A stretch of DNA of 64,000 nt from Pseudonocardia sp. EC080619-01 (GTDB lineage Bacteria; Actinomycetota; Actinomycetes; Mycobacteriales; Pseudonocardiaceae): the NCBI RefSeq assembly GCF_001420995.1, contig NZ_CP012184.1, positions 4,944,501 through 5,008,500 of the forward strand, in the 5' to 3' direction. Made by a program: the position numbers and the translations under genes. Positions 57,801 to 64,000 of this stretch are shown one piece after another. The first letter of the stretch is position 1; the number at the start of each line of letters is the position of its first letter. A model generated the notes under the pieces. That model searched no databases, had not been told where the DNA came from, and saw nothing but the letters and a program-made list of their open reading frames with translations.

Positions 57801-58342
57801 TGCGGGTTCGCGTACTTGCGCACGTAGAAGTCGTCGACGACCTCGGTCACGACGTCGTCGACGTGCTCGACGAACTCCGCGTCCGGGTCGTTGTCACCGG
57901 CGACCCCGAGTCCGGCCAGCATCTGCCGGCAGAACTGGTGGGTGGTGGCGATCGTCGCGGCGTCGAACGACGCCGACGCCTCCGCCAGCCGGGCCCGCCG
58001 GAGCCCGATCTCCTCCGGCCCGGCGTCGGCGAGGTGCGCGACCACCGGGTCGGACTCCCGGGACGGCGGCTCGGCGCCGGCGAGCACCGCGGCGAGCGCC
58101 CGCTCGGTGCCGACGAGCCGCTCCCGGACCCGTTCGCGCAGCTCCTGGGTCGCGTCCCGGCCGAAGGTCACCAGCATCAGCCGGTCCAGCCCGGCGACAC
58201 CCTCGGCGACGTAGCGGGTGGCCAGCGCGGCGATCGTGTAGGTCTTGCCGGTCCCGGCACTCGCCTCCAGCATGACGGTGCCGGACGGCAGCGGACCGTC
58301 CACGGCGAAGGTCGGTGCGGAGAGGACCGCGGTCGTGCTCAC
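54860..58342 (-). CDS. recB: Exodeoxyribonuclease V beta subunit (RecB)
   Basis: 1160 residues from GTG 58342, overlapping the recC stop (GTGA). The UvrD-type helicase begins with EASAGTGKTYTIAAL (Walker A around 27-34), then VDEFQDTDPLQWEIL and IVTVHRSKGLEFPVVYLPF. The C-terminal RecB nuclease has the metal/catalytic motif VDYKTNWLG (D1043, Y1044, K1045). It is the 3'-5' motor and the single nuclease of RecBCD. Typical length for the family. Confidence 0.94.
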   Translation of the reverse strand: MSTTAVLSAPTFAVDGPLPSGTVMLEASAGTGKTYTIAALATRYVAEGVAGLDRLMLVTFGRDATQELRERVRERLVGTERALAAVLAGAEPPSRESDPVVAHLADAGPEEIGLRRARLAEASASFDAATIATTHQFCRQMLAGLGVAGDNDPDAEFVEHVDDVVTEVVDDFYVRKYANPQAGKPAFTRAEALALARRAVADPQAELEPRDADPRSVAATRHGFATAVRREVDARKRRLRIYSYDDMLSRLAEALRDPLRGPAARERLRSRFSVVLVDEFQDTDPLQWEILSLAFHGAPATTLVLIGDPKQAIYAFRGADVHSYLRAADAATDRRTLATNRRSDAALLTALERVFDGAALGDSEIVVHPVDAHHTARRLTARRDAPLRLRAVDRDRLDLTGRKLGRAPAARRVVARDVAVDLSELLDGSATWDGEALRPGQVAVLVRTNAQGLLVRDACAEAGVPAVLTGSTSVFTTPVAQDWLTLLEAVEQPQRSMRLRAAALTRFVGHTVADLCGPEADRLVDRLGADLRAWHQVLAERGVAALQEAVFARYAPAQRLLSRPDGERDLTDLRHVGQVLHSVALERHLGPTALTEWLRHRIGEAARDTSAERSRRLESDADAVQIVTVHRSKGLEFPVVYLPFAWDRWVNDTPDPLLYHDVPGGAGGDARRLLDVGGTSGPDRAHRTALHLAEEAGEDLRLLYVALTRACSQVVAWWVPSTTTASSSLHRMLAGNRGPGTGPETAAAVPGDANAVQYLRERLAGSDAVVETLHDRDPVRLPAEADGVRLAAAGFGRTLDTAWRRTSYTALTAAAHAAHHPLDDTAEADAGPAATPGVLTEPEDEGLSDEPAADGGTGPAGAATGGATSTVDPASVPSPMADLPMGAGFGTLVHAVLEHLDTTVAAGGDDALRAELVAHVTAELRRQPADVDPEELADALVPVLRTPLGPLAGGRALADVAPADRLSELDFELPLCGGDVPSGRLTLAGLAAVVGRHLGPGDLLHGYADRLGSPELAGQNLRGYLTGSIDSVLRVDGRFLVVDYKTNWLGPPSVSGPREPLTAAHYTEPRLAAAMADAHYPLQALLYAVALHRYLRWRLPGYDPEEHLGGVGYLFLRGMCGPATPVTGTGPLAAPCGVFAWRPPSALVTELSELLDGGVR

Positions 58343-61300
58343 GGTGCGTCCTGCCTCTCGTGGTCGAGCAGCGGCGCCCACAACCGGGCGGCGAGCGAAC
58401 CGAAGCGGGTCGGCTCGGCGCCGCTCCCGGGCTCCTCGCGGGTGAGCAGCGGTGCACCGGAGCCGCGGACGAACACGTGCGCGGCGTCGTCGCGCTCGAA
58501 CCGGGACCACTCGGAGTCGGCCGCGGCGAGCGCGTTCGGCGGGACCACGCCGCGGGAACGGTTGCGGGCGTAGACGGCCGCGGCGTCGGTCGGCAGCGGC
58601 AGCGGCTCGCGCAGCCCCTCACGCCGCAGCGCGACCAGGTCGGCGAGCACGGACCGGGCTCGATCCGGGGGCACCGGTCCGAGGGTGGAGCGGGCGGCGC
58701 CGCCGGTGCCGCGGCCGATCGTCACCGCCGTCCACGGTCGGTCCGGGTGCGCGGCGGTCAGGGCGAGCAGCTGCACCCACGCCCGCAGCCGGTGCTTGGC
58801 CTTCAGCCGCGAGTACTCGACCCGCACCACGACGTCGCCGTGCAGACCGGGCACGGTGCCGGTGACGGTGATCCCGTCCAGCGGGGTTCCGCCCAGCGGT
58901 GCCACCAGGTCCTGCGAGGCCGCCTCGCCGGTCCGGACGGCGGCGGCGAGGGAGACCAGCGGCTCCACCCGGCCGCCGACGTCGGTCAGCACGCGGTGCC
59001 CGATGCCGCCCGGGGGCAGGTCGCCGCGCAGCGTCTCCGCCCGGGCGACGGCCTGCGGCGGGGCTCCGGCGAGCCGGTCGGCGAGCAGCCGGTCGCCGAT
59101 CTTCCAGGTGGCGAGCCCGTCGAGCTCGACCGGCAGCGCGTCGTCGGGCTCGGCGTTCTCCCCGGGCGGCAGCACGCGGACCCGCTGGCGCAGGTACGCC
59201 CGGACCGGGTGCTCGACGAAGGCGACGAGGTCGTCGAGGTCGACGGACTCCTCGGCGTCGGGCTCGGGCAGCGGATCGGGCGGGAACAGCGGCACCGCTG
59301 CCCGCGGTCCGTCCGCGGCCTCCGCGCCGCGGAGCGCGGCACGGTCGAAGCTGAACGGCCCGGACGCGAGGAGCGACCCGGCGGTGAAGTTGCGCCGGTC
59401 GTGGGGCTGCAGCGGGTGCCGGGCACGCAGCGCCTCCGACGCGTGCTGCCCGGTGCCGGTGGTGACGGTGGCGTCGATCGCGTCGCACAGCTCCCCGATC
59501 GGCACCGACGGCGGCCGCTCCACACCGGTCCGCTCGTCCGCACCGGAGCTGACGACGACCAGGTGGTCGGTCGCCGAGCCGATCGCGTCGAGCAGCAGCT
59601 GCCGGTCCTCGCCGCGCGGGTCCCGCTCGCCGACGACGGGATCGCGGGCGAGCACGTCGTCTCCGTCCGGGGTGCCGGCCCGGGGGAACACACCGTCGTC
59701 GCAGCCCAGCAGGCAGACGACCCGGTGCGGGACCGCCCGCATCGGCACCAGCGTGGCCACCGTCAGCGTGCCGGTGCGGAAGTTCGCCCGGCTCGGCCGC
59801 CCGCGCAGCCGTTCGGCGAGCAGGCCGCGGACGTCGGGCAGGTCGAGATCGACGGTGCCCGACTGGGGCCCGGCCGTGTGCAGCACGTCGGCGAGCTCGG
59901 CGCGGGCCTGCGTGGCCTGCCACGCCTCCGACGGCGGGGTGTCGGTCAGGGCGGCGAGGCCCTCCTCCAGCGCGGCGACCCACGCCGACAGCGGCTGCGG
60001 CCCGCGCAGACCGTCGACGACGGTGCCCAGACGGTCGACGATCTCGGCGAGCCTGCCCACGAGGTCCACGTCGGACGAGTCGATCTCGTCGAGCGGCAGC
60101 GCGGTGCCCAGCCACGCCGGCGCCCCCGGTGTCTCGGCCATCGCGACGCCCACGAGCAGCCGGTCCAGCCCGGACCGCCAGGTGTTCTGCTCGACGCCGT
60201 CGAGCCGGTAGGGGGTGCGGTGCGCGGCGTCGAGGCCCCACCGGATCCCGGCGGCGGTGACCAGCTCGGACAGGCGCTCCAGCGCGTCGTCGTCGAGCCG
60301 GAAGCGGCGCCGCACCGGGCCGGTGGAGACGAGGTCGAGCACCTGGGAGGCGGTGAGCCGGGACCCGGCGAGCTCCAGCAGCGTCGACACCGTGCCGAGC
60401 AGCGGGTTCGCCTGCCGCAGCGCCCGGTCCGCCAGCCGGACCCGGAGCAGGTGACCGGGGTGCAGCTCGTCGCGGGAGGGGCCCGGGCCGTCGGTGCCGG
60501 AGCCGTCGGGCGCCAGCCCGAACGACGCGGTGATCAGCGGTGCGAACACTTCGATGTCCGGGCACATCACCACGATGTCGCGCGGCTCGAGGGTGTCGTC
60601 GCCCGCGAGGAGCCCGAGCAGCGCCTCGCGCAGGACCTCGACCTGCCGGTCCGGGCCGTGGCACGAGTGCAGCACGACGCTGCGGTCGGCCGGGTCGAGC
60701 AGCGGCCGCGCGTCGGGCGCCGGGGGCGTGGCGTCGTCGCGGAGCCCGTCCTGCAACCGGCGCAGGAGTGTCGGCGGCCCCGTGGGCGCGGGTGCCGGGT
60801 GGTGCGTGTCGGTGACCCCGGCGCCCGCGGCGGGCAGCCGCAGCGCCAGCTCACGGACGTCGCGGCCGAGGGAGCGCAGCAGCGGGTTCGCGACCAGCCG
60901 GGCGCTGCCGTCGTCGGTGCGGGCCGGCGGGGCCTCCGGGCGGGCCGCGCGCACCGCGTCCCACATGACGGGGGAGGGGTGCGGCAGCCAGAGGTGCACG
61001 TCGCGGTGCTCCGCGAGCGCCCCCAGGACGGCGAGGTGCTCGGCGGCGAGCCGGGTCGGCCCGAACAGCGAGAGCCGCTGCGGCACATCGTCGCCGGGGG
61101 AGGCGCCGGACCGCAGCGCGGCGACGGCGGCGTCGAGCCGCTCGGCGGGGCCGGGTACGTCGAGCCGGGCCCGCAGGCGCCGCCACAGCTCCGGCTGCCA
61201 GCCGAGGTCGGCGGGCACCCCGTCGTCGCCCGAGCGCCAGCCGCGCAGCAGCCCGGGCCGGTGGGTCGCGTAGGAGCCGAACAGCCCGGCGAGCGAGCGG

Positions 61301-61713
61301 GCGAGCGCGTAGCGGCGGCCGTGACCGCCGCGGTCGAGGTGGGCGGCGAGGCCGGTGAAACGGTCGTCACCGGACCGGGCGGCCTCGTCGACGATCTCCA
61401 GCAGCGGCCAGACCGCCCGGCCGGGCGCCCACGGGTCGGTCTCCGCGTCGACCCCGGCGACGTGCGTGACGATCTCGCCGAGCAGCTGCGCGGGCGACGG
61501 GAACCGCACGTTGGCGCAGACACCGCCGGAGCCGGACCCGGCCCCGAGCCGGTGCGAGAGCTTCTGGGCCAGCCAGCGCTCCACACCGCGCTCCGGGACG
61601 GCGACGAACTCGGCGGCGAACGGGTCGCCGGAACCCTCCGCGAGCACGGCGGCGAGCGCGTCGACGAGGGTGTCCGCACGCTCGGCCCGGTGGAGTTCCA
61701 GCACGGACGGCAC
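58339..61713 (-). CDS. recC: Exodeoxyribonuclease V gamma subunit (RecC)
   Basis: 1124 residues from GTG 61713. RecC features include the start LELHRAERADTLVDALAAVL, VFPSPAQLLGEIV-like N-terminal helicase remnant (VRFPSPAQLLGEIV), and DRSVVLHSCHGPDRQVEVLREALL. As expected, Walker motifs are degenerate: RecC is the inactive-helicase scaffold that recognises Chi and splits the strands. Followed by recB with a 4-bp overlap. The gap to the upstream SDR is 38 bp. Confidence 0.92.
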   Translation of the reverse strand: MPSVLELHRAERADTLVDALAAVLAEGSGDPFAAEFVAVPERGVERWLAQKLSHRLGAGSGSGGVCANVRFPSPAQLLGEIVTHVAGVDAETDPWAPGRAVWPLLEIVDEAARSGDDRFTGLAAHLDRGGHGRRYALARSLAGLFGSYATHRPGLLRGWRSGDDGVPADLGWQPELWRRLRARLDVPGPAERLDAAVAALRSGASPGDDVPQRLSLFGPTRLAAEHLAVLGALAEHRDVHLWLPHPSPVMWDAVRAARPEAPPARTDDGSARLVANPLLRSLGRDVRELALRLPAAGAGVTDTHHPAPAPTGPPTLLRRLQDGLRDDATPPAPDARPLLDPADRSVVLHSCHGPDRQVEVLREALLGLLAGDDTLEPRDIVVMCPDIEVFAPLITASFGLAPDGSGTDGPGPSRDELHPGHLLRVRLADRALRQANPLLGTVSTLLELAGSRLTASQVLDLVSTGPVRRRFRLDDDALERLSELVTAAGIRWGLDAAHRTPYRLDGVEQNTWRSGLDRLLVGVAMAETPGAPAWLGTALPLDEIDSSDVDLVGRLAEIVDRLGTVVDGLRGPQPLSAWVAALEEGLAALTDTPPSEAWQATQARAELADVLHTAGPQSGTVDLDLPDVRGLLAERLRGRPSRANFRTGTLTVATLVPMRAVPHRVVCLLGCDDGVFPRAGTPDGDDVLARDPVVGERDPRGEDRQLLLDAIGSATDHLVVVSSGADERTGVERPPSVPIGELCDAIDATVTTGTGQHASEALRARHPLQPHDRRNFTAGSLLASGPFSFDRAALRGAEAADGPRAAVPLFPPDPLPEPDAEESVDLDDLVAFVEHPVRAYLRQRVRVLPPGENAEPDDALPVELDGLATWKIGDRLLADRLAGAPPQAVARAETLRGDLPPGGIGHRVLTDVGGRVEPLVSLAAAVRTGEAASQDLVAPLGGTPLDGITVTGTVPGLHGDVVVRVEYSRLKAKHRLRAWVQLLALTAAHPDRPWTAVTIGRGTGGAARSTLGPVPPDRARSVLADLVALRREGLREPLPLPTDAAAVYARNRSRGVVPPNALAAADSEWSRFERDDAAHVFVRGSGAPLLTREEPGSGAEPTRFGSLAARLWAPLLDHERQDAP

Positions 61714-61751
61714 GGTATCGGCGACCCCCGACAGGACCGGGGGAGGCTCCG

Positions 61752-63170
61752 CTACCAGGACGACACGGCGTAGTCCTTCAGGAACACCCCGTGCAGGTCC
61801 TCGCCGGCCTCACCGGCGACGATCGGGTGGTAGACCCGGGCGGCGCCGTCGGAGAGGTCCAGCGGGGCGTGGAATCCGTCGTCGGCCAGCCGCAGCTTCG
61901 TCGGGTGCGGGCGCTCGTCGGTGATCCAGCCGGTGTCCACCGAGGTCATGAGGATCCGGTCGGTCGTGAACATCTCCCCGGCGCTGGTCCGGGTGAGCAT
62001 GTTCAGCGCGGCCTTCGCCATGTTGGTGTGCGGGTGCCCCGGCGCCTTGTAGCCGCGCCCGAACACACCCTCCATCGCGGACACGTTCACCACGTACCGG
62101 TTGCGGAACGGCGACGCCGCCATCGCCGGCCGCAGGCGGGAGACCAGCACGAACGGCGCCGTCTGGTTGCACAGCTGCACCTCGAGCAGCTCCAGCGGAT
62201 CGACGTGCTCGACGTTGTCGACCCAGCTGTTGACGGCCGCGGTGTCGGGCAGCAGGCCGCCTGCGTCGACCGCGGTGCCGTCGGCGATCCGCTCCGGCGA
62301 CGCCGAGCGGGCCGTGGTCGCGAGCGCGGCGAGATCGGCGCCCGGCACGGCACCGGCGAGCAGCGCCGGGTGCTCCCGGGTGGTCGCGTGCGCGAACGAC
62401 ACGATCTCGGGCAGCTCCCCGGGCGGCAGCGGCTCGGCCTCGGCCGCCTCGAGCGCCGAGTACGACCCCCGCGACCGCCGGACGGTCTGCGCCGCGTTGT
62501 TGACCAGGATGTCGAGCGGCCCGGCGGCGGCGACCTCGTCGGCGAGCGCGACGACCTGGGTCGGGTCGCGCAGGTCCACCCCGATCACGCGGAGGCGGTG
62601 CAGCCAGTCGGCGCTGTCGTCGAGGGCGGCGAACCGGCGGGCGGCGTCGCGCGGGAAGCGGGTGGTGATCGTGAGGTGCGCGCCGTCGCGCAGCAGCCGC
62701 AGCGCGATGTACATGCCGATCTTGGCCCGGCCACCGGTGAGCAGCGCACGACGGCCGGTGAGGTCGGTGCGGGCGTCGCGGTGCGCGTGGTGTGCGGCCG
62801 CGCAGTCCGGGCAGAGCTGGTGGTAGAAGGCGTCGACGAGGGTGTAGCGCGCCTTGCAGACGTAGCACCCGCGGGCGCGGTTCAGCACGCCGGCGGTCGC
62901 GCCGGGTGCGGAGGAGACGAGCGGGATGCCGGCCGTCTCGTCGTCGATCCGGCCCGCCGCGCCGGTCGCGGTCCGCGCGGTGACGGCGTCGTCGGCGTCG
63001 CGCTCCGAACGCCGCTTCGCCGCCCGCCGGCGCAGGCGCACCGACTTCCAGATCCCGGCCGTGGCCCGCCGGACGGCGACCGCGTCGGGGTGCTCGGGCT
63101 CCAGCTCGTCGACCTGCGCGAGAACCCTCAGCGCGGTCGCGAGCTCGTCCGGGTCGATGCCGCTGGTCAC
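61752..63170 (-). CDS. Zinc-ribbon SDR-fold protein with altered catalytic residues
   Basis: 472 residues from GTG 63170, supported by a TAGACT -10 6 nt upstream. A basic N-terminal part leads to four cysteines C102, C105, C120, C123 (CYVC...CPDC), a probable zinc site. An SDR domain follows. The NAD(P) loop TGGRAKIG (145-152) has Lys for the second Gly, and the usual YxxxK reads TNMAK, so the catalytic Tyr is Thr; NNAAQ and VSAMEG are kept. Long insert about 250-320. Function unknown; a binding or regulatory role may replace catalysis. It lies between heme oxygenase and recC. Confidence 0.75.
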   Translation of the reverse strand: MTSGIDPDELATALRVLAQVDELEPEHPDAVAVRRATAGIWKSVRLRRRAAKRRSERDADDAVTARTATGAAGRIDDETAGIPLVSSAPGATAGVLNRARGCYVCKARYTLVDAFYHQLCPDCAAAHHAHRDARTDLTGRRALLTGGRAKIGMYIALRLLRDGAHLTITTRFPRDAARRFAALDDSADWLHRLRVIGVDLRDPTQVVALADEVAAAGPLDILVNNAAQTVRRSRGSYSALEAAEAEPLPPGELPEIVSFAHATTREHPALLAGAVPGADLAALATTARSASPERIADGTAVDAGGLLPDTAAVNSWVDNVEHVDPLELLEVQLCNQTAPFVLVSRLRPAMAASPFRNRYVVNVSAMEGVFGRGYKAPGHPHTNMAKAALNMLTRTSAGEMFTTDRILMTSVDTGWITDERPHPTKLRLADDGFHAPLDLSDGAARVYHPIVAGEAGEDLHGVFLKDYAVSSW

Positions 63171-63176
63171 CGCACC

Positions 63177-63182
63177 AGTCTA
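63177..63182 (-). promoter_or_regulatory. -10 element of leaderless zinc-ribbon SDR gene
   Basis: On the minus strand TAGACT is followed by 6 nt and GTG 63170, inside the 26-bp gap after the heme oxygenase gene. The SDR and recCBD can therefore be transcribed without the iron-controlled heme oxygenase promoter. Confidence 0.5.
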
Positions 63183-63196
63183 GGAATCACCGACGG

Positions 63197-63856
63197 TCAC
63201 GAGGCGAGCGGCTGCTCCAGCCCGACCTCCTCGGCCATCTCGGACAGCACCTCGATGTTCAGCCGGAACGCGAGGACGGCCTCGGCGGCCACCCGGGACC
63301 GGGCCGCGGCGTCCCACGGGGCGGCGTCGAGCAGCGCGCGGTACCGGGTCCGGAACCGGGGCGGCGCGCCGAGCGAGGAGAAGTCGTAGAAGCGGACGCC
63401 GTCGCCGGACAGCCCGTAGGTGCGCTGCAGCAGCCTGCCGATCACCTGGCCGCCGGACAGGTCGCCCAGGTAGCGGATGTAGTGGTGGGCCACGAACCGC
63501 TCGGGATCCGTCGCCGCGGTGCGCAGTCGCTCCACGTAACGCGCGGTGGAGGGCAGGATCCGCGGGACGCCGCTGCCGAGCGCGTCGAGATCGTCGTGCA
63601 GGGCGGGCAACCTGCGCAGCTCGTCGATGACGAACGGCCCGGCGACCGGGTGGTCGGCCATCACGTCGGAGGCCGCCTCGAGGGCGGTGTAGATCGCGCC
63701 GTACTGCTCGGCGAGCAGGGTGTAGGCGTCCAGCGGCAGACCGCCGTCCAGCAGTGCGGCCATGTAAGTGGAGTGGTGTGCCTGCTCGTGGACCTCGTAC
63801 GTGGCCTGCCGGAGTTCGGCGGACAACGTCCCCGAGATCGGGGTCGTGGCGCCCAT
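63197..63856 (-). CDS. hmuO: Heme oxygenase (biliverdin-producing)
   Basis: 219 residues with GGAGGG upstream. The proximal haem ligand is H23 (ATYEVHEQAHHSTYM), and the distal helix reads IRYLGDLSGGQVIGR (G131-D132 region), the haem oxygenase signature. It oxidises haem to biliverdin, CO and Fe2+, releasing iron from host or scavenged haem. The promoter region has a perfect 23-bp palindrome and a DtxR/IdeR-like box, consistent with iron- and haem-responsive expression. No haem-uptake ABC genes are visible in the window. Confidence 0.93.
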   Translation of the reverse strand: MGATTPISGTLSAELRQATYEVHEQAHHSTYMAALLDGGLPLDAYTLLAEQYGAIYTALEAASDVMADHPVAGPFVIDELRRLPALHDDLDALGSGVPRILPSTARYVERLRTAATDPERFVAHHYIRYLGDLSGGQVIGRLLQRTYGLSGDGVRFYDFSSLGAPPRFRTRYRALLDAAPWDAAARSRVAAEAVLAFRLNIEVLSEMAEEVGLEQPLAS

Positions 63857-63868
63857 CGGCCCTCCCGT

Positions 63869-63891
63869 GGATCTGACACCGTGTCAGATCC
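63869..63891. promoter_or_regulatory. Perfect 23-bp palindromic operator upstream of heme oxygenase
   Basis: GGATCTGACAC (63869-63879) and GTGTCAGATCC (63881-63891) are exact complements around one central C. The TGACAC/GTGTCA core is typical of TetR-family operators, and the upstream partial gene looks like a TetR C-terminus. It lies 13 bp before the heme oxygenase start. Confidence 0.7.
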
Positions 63892-63908
63892 GATGGTAGG
63901 CCGTGCGA

Positions 63909-63927
63909 CGCGGTAAGGCTAGCCTCA
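63909..63927. promoter_or_regulatory. DtxR/IdeR-like iron box upstream of heme oxygenase
   Basis: CGCGGTAAGGCTAGCCTCA matches 14 of 19 positions of the consensus TWAGGTWAGSCTWACCTWA by my count. It overlaps the stop codon of the upstream partial gene and lies 53 bp before the heme oxygenase start. Confidence 0.5.
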
Positions 63928-64000
63928 GTCGTGGGTCGTCGTCGAGACCATCCGCAGGACGGCGGCGACCGCGGTGTCCACGGTGGCCTCCAGTTGCGGG
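63925..64000 (-). CDS. 3' end of a probable TetR-family regulator gene (cut by window edge)
   Basis: Only the last 24 residues are visible (PQLEATVDTAVAAVLRMVST and TTHD), reading from the window edge to TGA at 63925-63927. The helical AVAAVLRM pattern is common at the end of TetR regulators, and the palindromic operator just downstream fits. It transcribes toward heme oxygenase. Identification rests mostly on context. Confidence 0.4.
   Translation of the reverse strand, partial: PQLEATVDTAVAAVLRMVSTTTHD

Noticed and set aside
1..64000. Mobile elements, integrases, tRNA or rRNA genes
   Set aside because: No transposase or integrase motif, no terminal repeats with target duplications, and no tRNA or rRNA sequence was recognised on reading; small tRNAs could still be missed without a covariance search.

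Overview
This is a 64 kb stretch of a very GC-rich (about 73-75 % by eye) actinobacterial chromosome. Frequent GTG starts, 4-bp ATGA/GTGA gene overlaps, an XRE/DUF397 pair, a Methyltransf_19-type methyltransferase, PPK2, RecBCD and a CvnA-like protein fit a Pseudonocardiaceae member (Pseudonocardia-like). That placement is inferred from gene content, not proven. There are no rRNA or tRNA genes, transposases, integrases or CRISPR arrays. Most genes are metabolic accessory genes with their own local regulators.

Layout: (1) 1-5766 (+) is a sugar-acid operon: 2-hydroxyacid dehydrogenase (5' cut off), D-mannonate dehydratase, mannonate/fructuronate-type oxidoreductase, zinc alcohol dehydrogenase and an MFS symporter, tightly overlapped. 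(2) 5783-11286 holds a VOC protein, a FAD monooxygenase with its own operator, two methyltransferases and the XRE/DUF397 pair. (3) 11291-19454 holds PPK2, a frameshifted siderophore-binding lipoprotein beside a DtxR/IdeR-like iron box, a dioxygenase, an SDR, a formamidase-like protein, AraC/VOC, a 485-bp repeat-rich non-coding region with a strict 20-bp period, a zinc-ribbon protein, an AHL-lactonase-like hydrolase and a Sua5/YciO protein. (4) 19741-22952 holds an orphan degenerate CvnA-like pseudokinase and an RluA-type pseudouridine synthase.

(5) 23019-31826 holds a lipoprotein, a transporter / CoA-transferase / HMG-CoA-lyase-like module (organic-acid degradation), a BCCT transporter, and IclR with xylulokinase. 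(6) 31872-45207 is a catabolic island: P450 with TetR, an ACAD10/11-type phosphotransferase, two flavin monooxygenases, acyl-CoA ligase, hydrolase, two SDRs, TetR and PucR regulators and an acyl-CoA dehydrogenase. The kinase + CoA ligase + ACAD set resembles pathways for 4-hydroxy acids. (7) 45224-47328 is housekeeping-like (gamma carbonic anhydrase, macro domain, formyl-THF cyclo-ligase, Rho-N-like protein). (8) 47623-49957 is a compact XRE regulator / ImmA-IrrE protease / seven-TM protein triad preceded by a long near-palindrome; I consider it the best candidate for a little-described signalling or defence system. (9) 49933-52834 holds an RNA-ligase-like protein, NUDIX, GNAT and DedA. (10) 52848-63856 (-) runs heme oxygenase, a zinc-ribbon SDR with altered catalytic residues, then recC-recB-recD. 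The heme oxygenase is preceded by a perfect 23-bp palindrome, an iron box, and the 3' end of a probable TetR gene at the window edge.

A recurring feature is a -10 hexamer (xAxxxT, often TAGGCT/CAGGCT) placed 6-7 nt before a start codon with no Shine-Dalgarno sequence, pointing to many leaderless mRNAs. It helped choose starts.
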